DNA of 64,000 bases, taken from NCBI RefSeq assembly GCF_001426345.1, contig NZ_LMEM01000009.1:726079-790078 (forward strand), in the 5' to 3' direction. This document shows positions 62,754 through 64,000 of this stretch, piece after piece. Source of the DNA: Devosia sp. Root436 (GTDB taxonomy: Bacteria > Pseudomonadota > Alphaproteobacteria > Rhizobiales > Devosiaceae). The position numbers and the translations under genes are program-made. Under the pieces are notes generated by a model. It worked only from the letters and a program-made list of their open reading frames with translations. It had not been told where the DNA came from and did no database searches. Every line of letters begins with the position of its first letter. Position 1 is the stretch's first letter.

Positions 62754-63839
62754 TTGGCAAACGACAATTCCGCGCTGCCCCCAGGCAGCATGATCGGCAT
62801 TCTCGGCGGCGGGCAATTGGGCCGCATGCTGTCGCTGGCATCAAGCAAGCTGGGCATGCGCACCCATATCTTCTGCCCAGACCCCCTGAGCCCCGCCTTC
62901 GAGGTCACCCCGCACAAGACTGTCGCCGCATATGACGACGAAGCGGCCCTCGCCGCCTTCGCCGACGCCGTCGATGTCATCACCTACGAATTCGAGAACG
63001 TCCCCGCGGCTACGGCCGAATTCCTCGCCGCCAGAAAACCCTTGCGCCCCGGTGCCAATGCGCTGGCCGTGTCGCAGGATCGGCTGGCCGAAAAGCAGTT
63101 CCTCTCCTCCAAGAACATTCCCGTCGCGCCCTGGCGCGCCGTCGAGAGCCTGGCGGACCTCGAAGCCGCCATCGCCGCGCTCGGCCTGCCGGCCGTGCTC
63201 AAGACCACGCGGCTGGGCTATGACGGCAAGGGCCAGCGCGTCCTCCGCGATCGCGGCGAGGCGGCAGCCGCCTTTGCCGAGCTCAGCCCCAAGCCGCTGG
63301 TGCTCGAAGCCTTCATGCCCTTCGACAAGGAAATCTCGGTCGTCGTCGCCCGCAACGCATCAGGCGAAGTCCGCGCCTACGACGCCGCCGAAAACGTGCA
63401 CCGCAACCACATCCTCTTCACCTCGACCGTGCCCGCCGACATCCCACCCGGCGTCGAAAAGCACGCCGCCATGCTGGCCAAGGTCATCGTCGTGGCGCTG
63501 GACTATGTCGGCGTGCTCGGCGTCGAATTCTTCGTCATCCCGGGCGAGCGCCCGACGCTTGTGGTCAACGAGATCGCCCCCCGCGTCCACAATTCCGGCC
63601 ACTGGACCGAGGCCGTGTGCCTCACCGACCAGTTCGAGCAGCATATCCGCGCGGTCGTCGGCTGGCCATTGGGCGACCCGGCCCGCATGGCCGACGTCGT
63701 GATGGAAAACCTCGTCGGCGACGAAGTCGGCATCGTTCCCTCGGCGCTCGACGGCAACACCCAGCCCCACCTCTATGGCAAGACGGAAGTGCGAGCCGGT
63801 CGGAAGATGGGGCATGTGAACCGGATTGTGCGCAAATAG
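62754..63839 (+). CDS. purK: N5-carboxyaminoimidazole ribonucleotide synthase
   Basis: PurK makes N5-CAIR from AIR, ATP and bicarbonate. The 361-residue ATP-grasp enzyme has IGILGGGQLGRMLSLASSKL, the loop KTTRLGYDGKGQRVL, EAFMPFDKEISVVVARNASG and the metal/ATP region VNEIAPRVHNSGHWT. The start is a TTG at 62754 three bases after purE; an ATG at 62790 (MIGILGGG) is the other candidate. Confidence 0.95.
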   Translation: MANDNSALPPGSMIGILGGGQLGRMLSLASSKLGMRTHIFCPDPLSPAFEVTPHKTVAAYDDEAALAAFADAVDVITYEFENVPAATAEFLAARKPLRPGANALAVSQDRLAEKQFLSSKNIPVAPWRAVESLADLEAAIAALGLPAVLKTTRLGYDGKGQRVLRDRGEAAAAFAELSPKPLVLEAFMPFDKEISVVVARNASGEVRAYDAAENVHRNHILFTSTVPADIPPGVEKHAAMLAKVIVVALDYVGVLGVEFFVIPGERPTLVVNEIAPRVHNSGHWTEAVCLTDQFEQHIRAVVGWPLGDPARMADVVMENLVGDEVGIVPSALDGNTQPHLYGKTEVRAGRKMGHVNRIVRK

Positions 63840-63845
63840 TGCCAC

Positions 63846-63890
63846 GCCTCGTGGTTCGAGGGTCGCTTCGCTCCCGCCTCACCATGAGGC
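63846..63890. repeat. Palindromic element after purK
   Basis: GCCTCGTGGT (63846-63855) and ACCATGAGGC (63881-63890) pair with one G-T, around TCGAGGGTCGCTTCGCTC. It resembles the CTCATGGT-type repeats common in Hyphomicrobiales intergenic DNA. Confidence 0.5.
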
Positions 63891-63961
63891 TACTTGTAGC
63901 GTGGTGTTCCAGTAGCCCTTGTATTAGCGCTTTGTGGTTAGCTCGTGCCATCCTTTTGGAT

Positions 63962-63993
63962 GCCGCGATCTGGATGGCGACCCAGATCGCGGC
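63962..63993. repeat. Perfect 12-bp hairpin near the window end
   Basis: GCCGCGATCTGG (63962-63973) and CCAGATCGCGGC (63982-63993) pair perfectly around ATGGCGAC. There is no T-run in the bases visible afterwards. The region 63840-64000 has no recognised gene. Confidence 0.5.
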
Positions 63994-64000
63994 TGCGGTG

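Noticed and set aside
63840..64000. A tRNA gene at the window end
   Set aside because: No cloverleaf could be built; the TTCGAG-like word belongs to a palindromic repeat.

Overview
The window is high-GC alphaproteobacterial chromosome, most likely order Hyphomicrobiales and perhaps Devosia-like. The reasons are the tol-pal/tilS/ftsH/glmM run, a serC-serA operon with a serC-type leader, zapA and 6S RNA next to a 5-formyltetrahydrofolate cyclo-ligase gene, the alphaproteobacterial cell-cycle genes rcdA (DUF1465) and trcR (DUF1013), DUF1192 and DUF4164 genes, and a RirA-type iron box. The genus is an inference. No rRNA, tRNA, CRISPR array, prophage or intact transposon was seen.

Layout. 0-11 kb: the end of a thiQ-like ATPase gene, a large proline-rich membrane protein, purA, an EamA exporter, an FAD-linked oxidase, a dinJ-yafQ-type toxin-antitoxin pair, serC-serA behind a structured leader, and a denD-like dehydrogenase. 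11-28 kb: a long minus-strand block of envelope and repair genes (outer membrane protein, glmM, ftsH, tilS, cpoB, pal, tolB, tolA, tolR, tolQ, ybgC, a PIN-like gene, a Nudix gene, ruvB, vapC, vapB, ruvA, ruvC). A plus-strand CHRD gene interrupts it. 28-33 kb: two tandem diguanylate cyclases, a small membrane protein, then yebC, ymdB, the cyclo-ligase gene and 6S RNA on the minus strand.

32.9-39.1 kb: an apparent accessory island lies between ssrS and zapA. It holds parD with a frameshifted parE, a Na+/H+ antiporter, and a four-gene ferric-siderophore ABC transporter behind a TGA-N9-TCA box. 39-50 kb: zapA, DUF4164, then a plus-strand central-carbon run (tkt, gap, pgk, class I fba), a thiE-like gene, a Sel1 protein, efp and suhB. 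50-64 kb: an ExbB/OmpA-like pair, an ABC exporter, rpmE, rcdA, a likely MmgR-type sRNA, small unknown proteins, a quinone oxidoreductase, trcR, a KefB-type transporter, a TauE/SafE permease, two divergent DUF465 genes and purEK.

The main points of interest are: toxin-antitoxin and PIN-domain genes placed inside or beside conserved housekeeping operons with 4-nt stop/start overlaps; the iron island that splits zapA from ssrS; a dead ParE beside an intact ParD; a nested set of mutually exclusive hairpins upstream of ftsH; and a family of about 125-bp palindromic intergenic repeats, one of which supplies the C-terminus and stop codon of a neighbouring gene. Several leaders and RNAs (serC leader, 6S, MmgR-like) can be recognised from sequence alone. 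All similarity claims come from reading motifs by eye and were not checked by database search.
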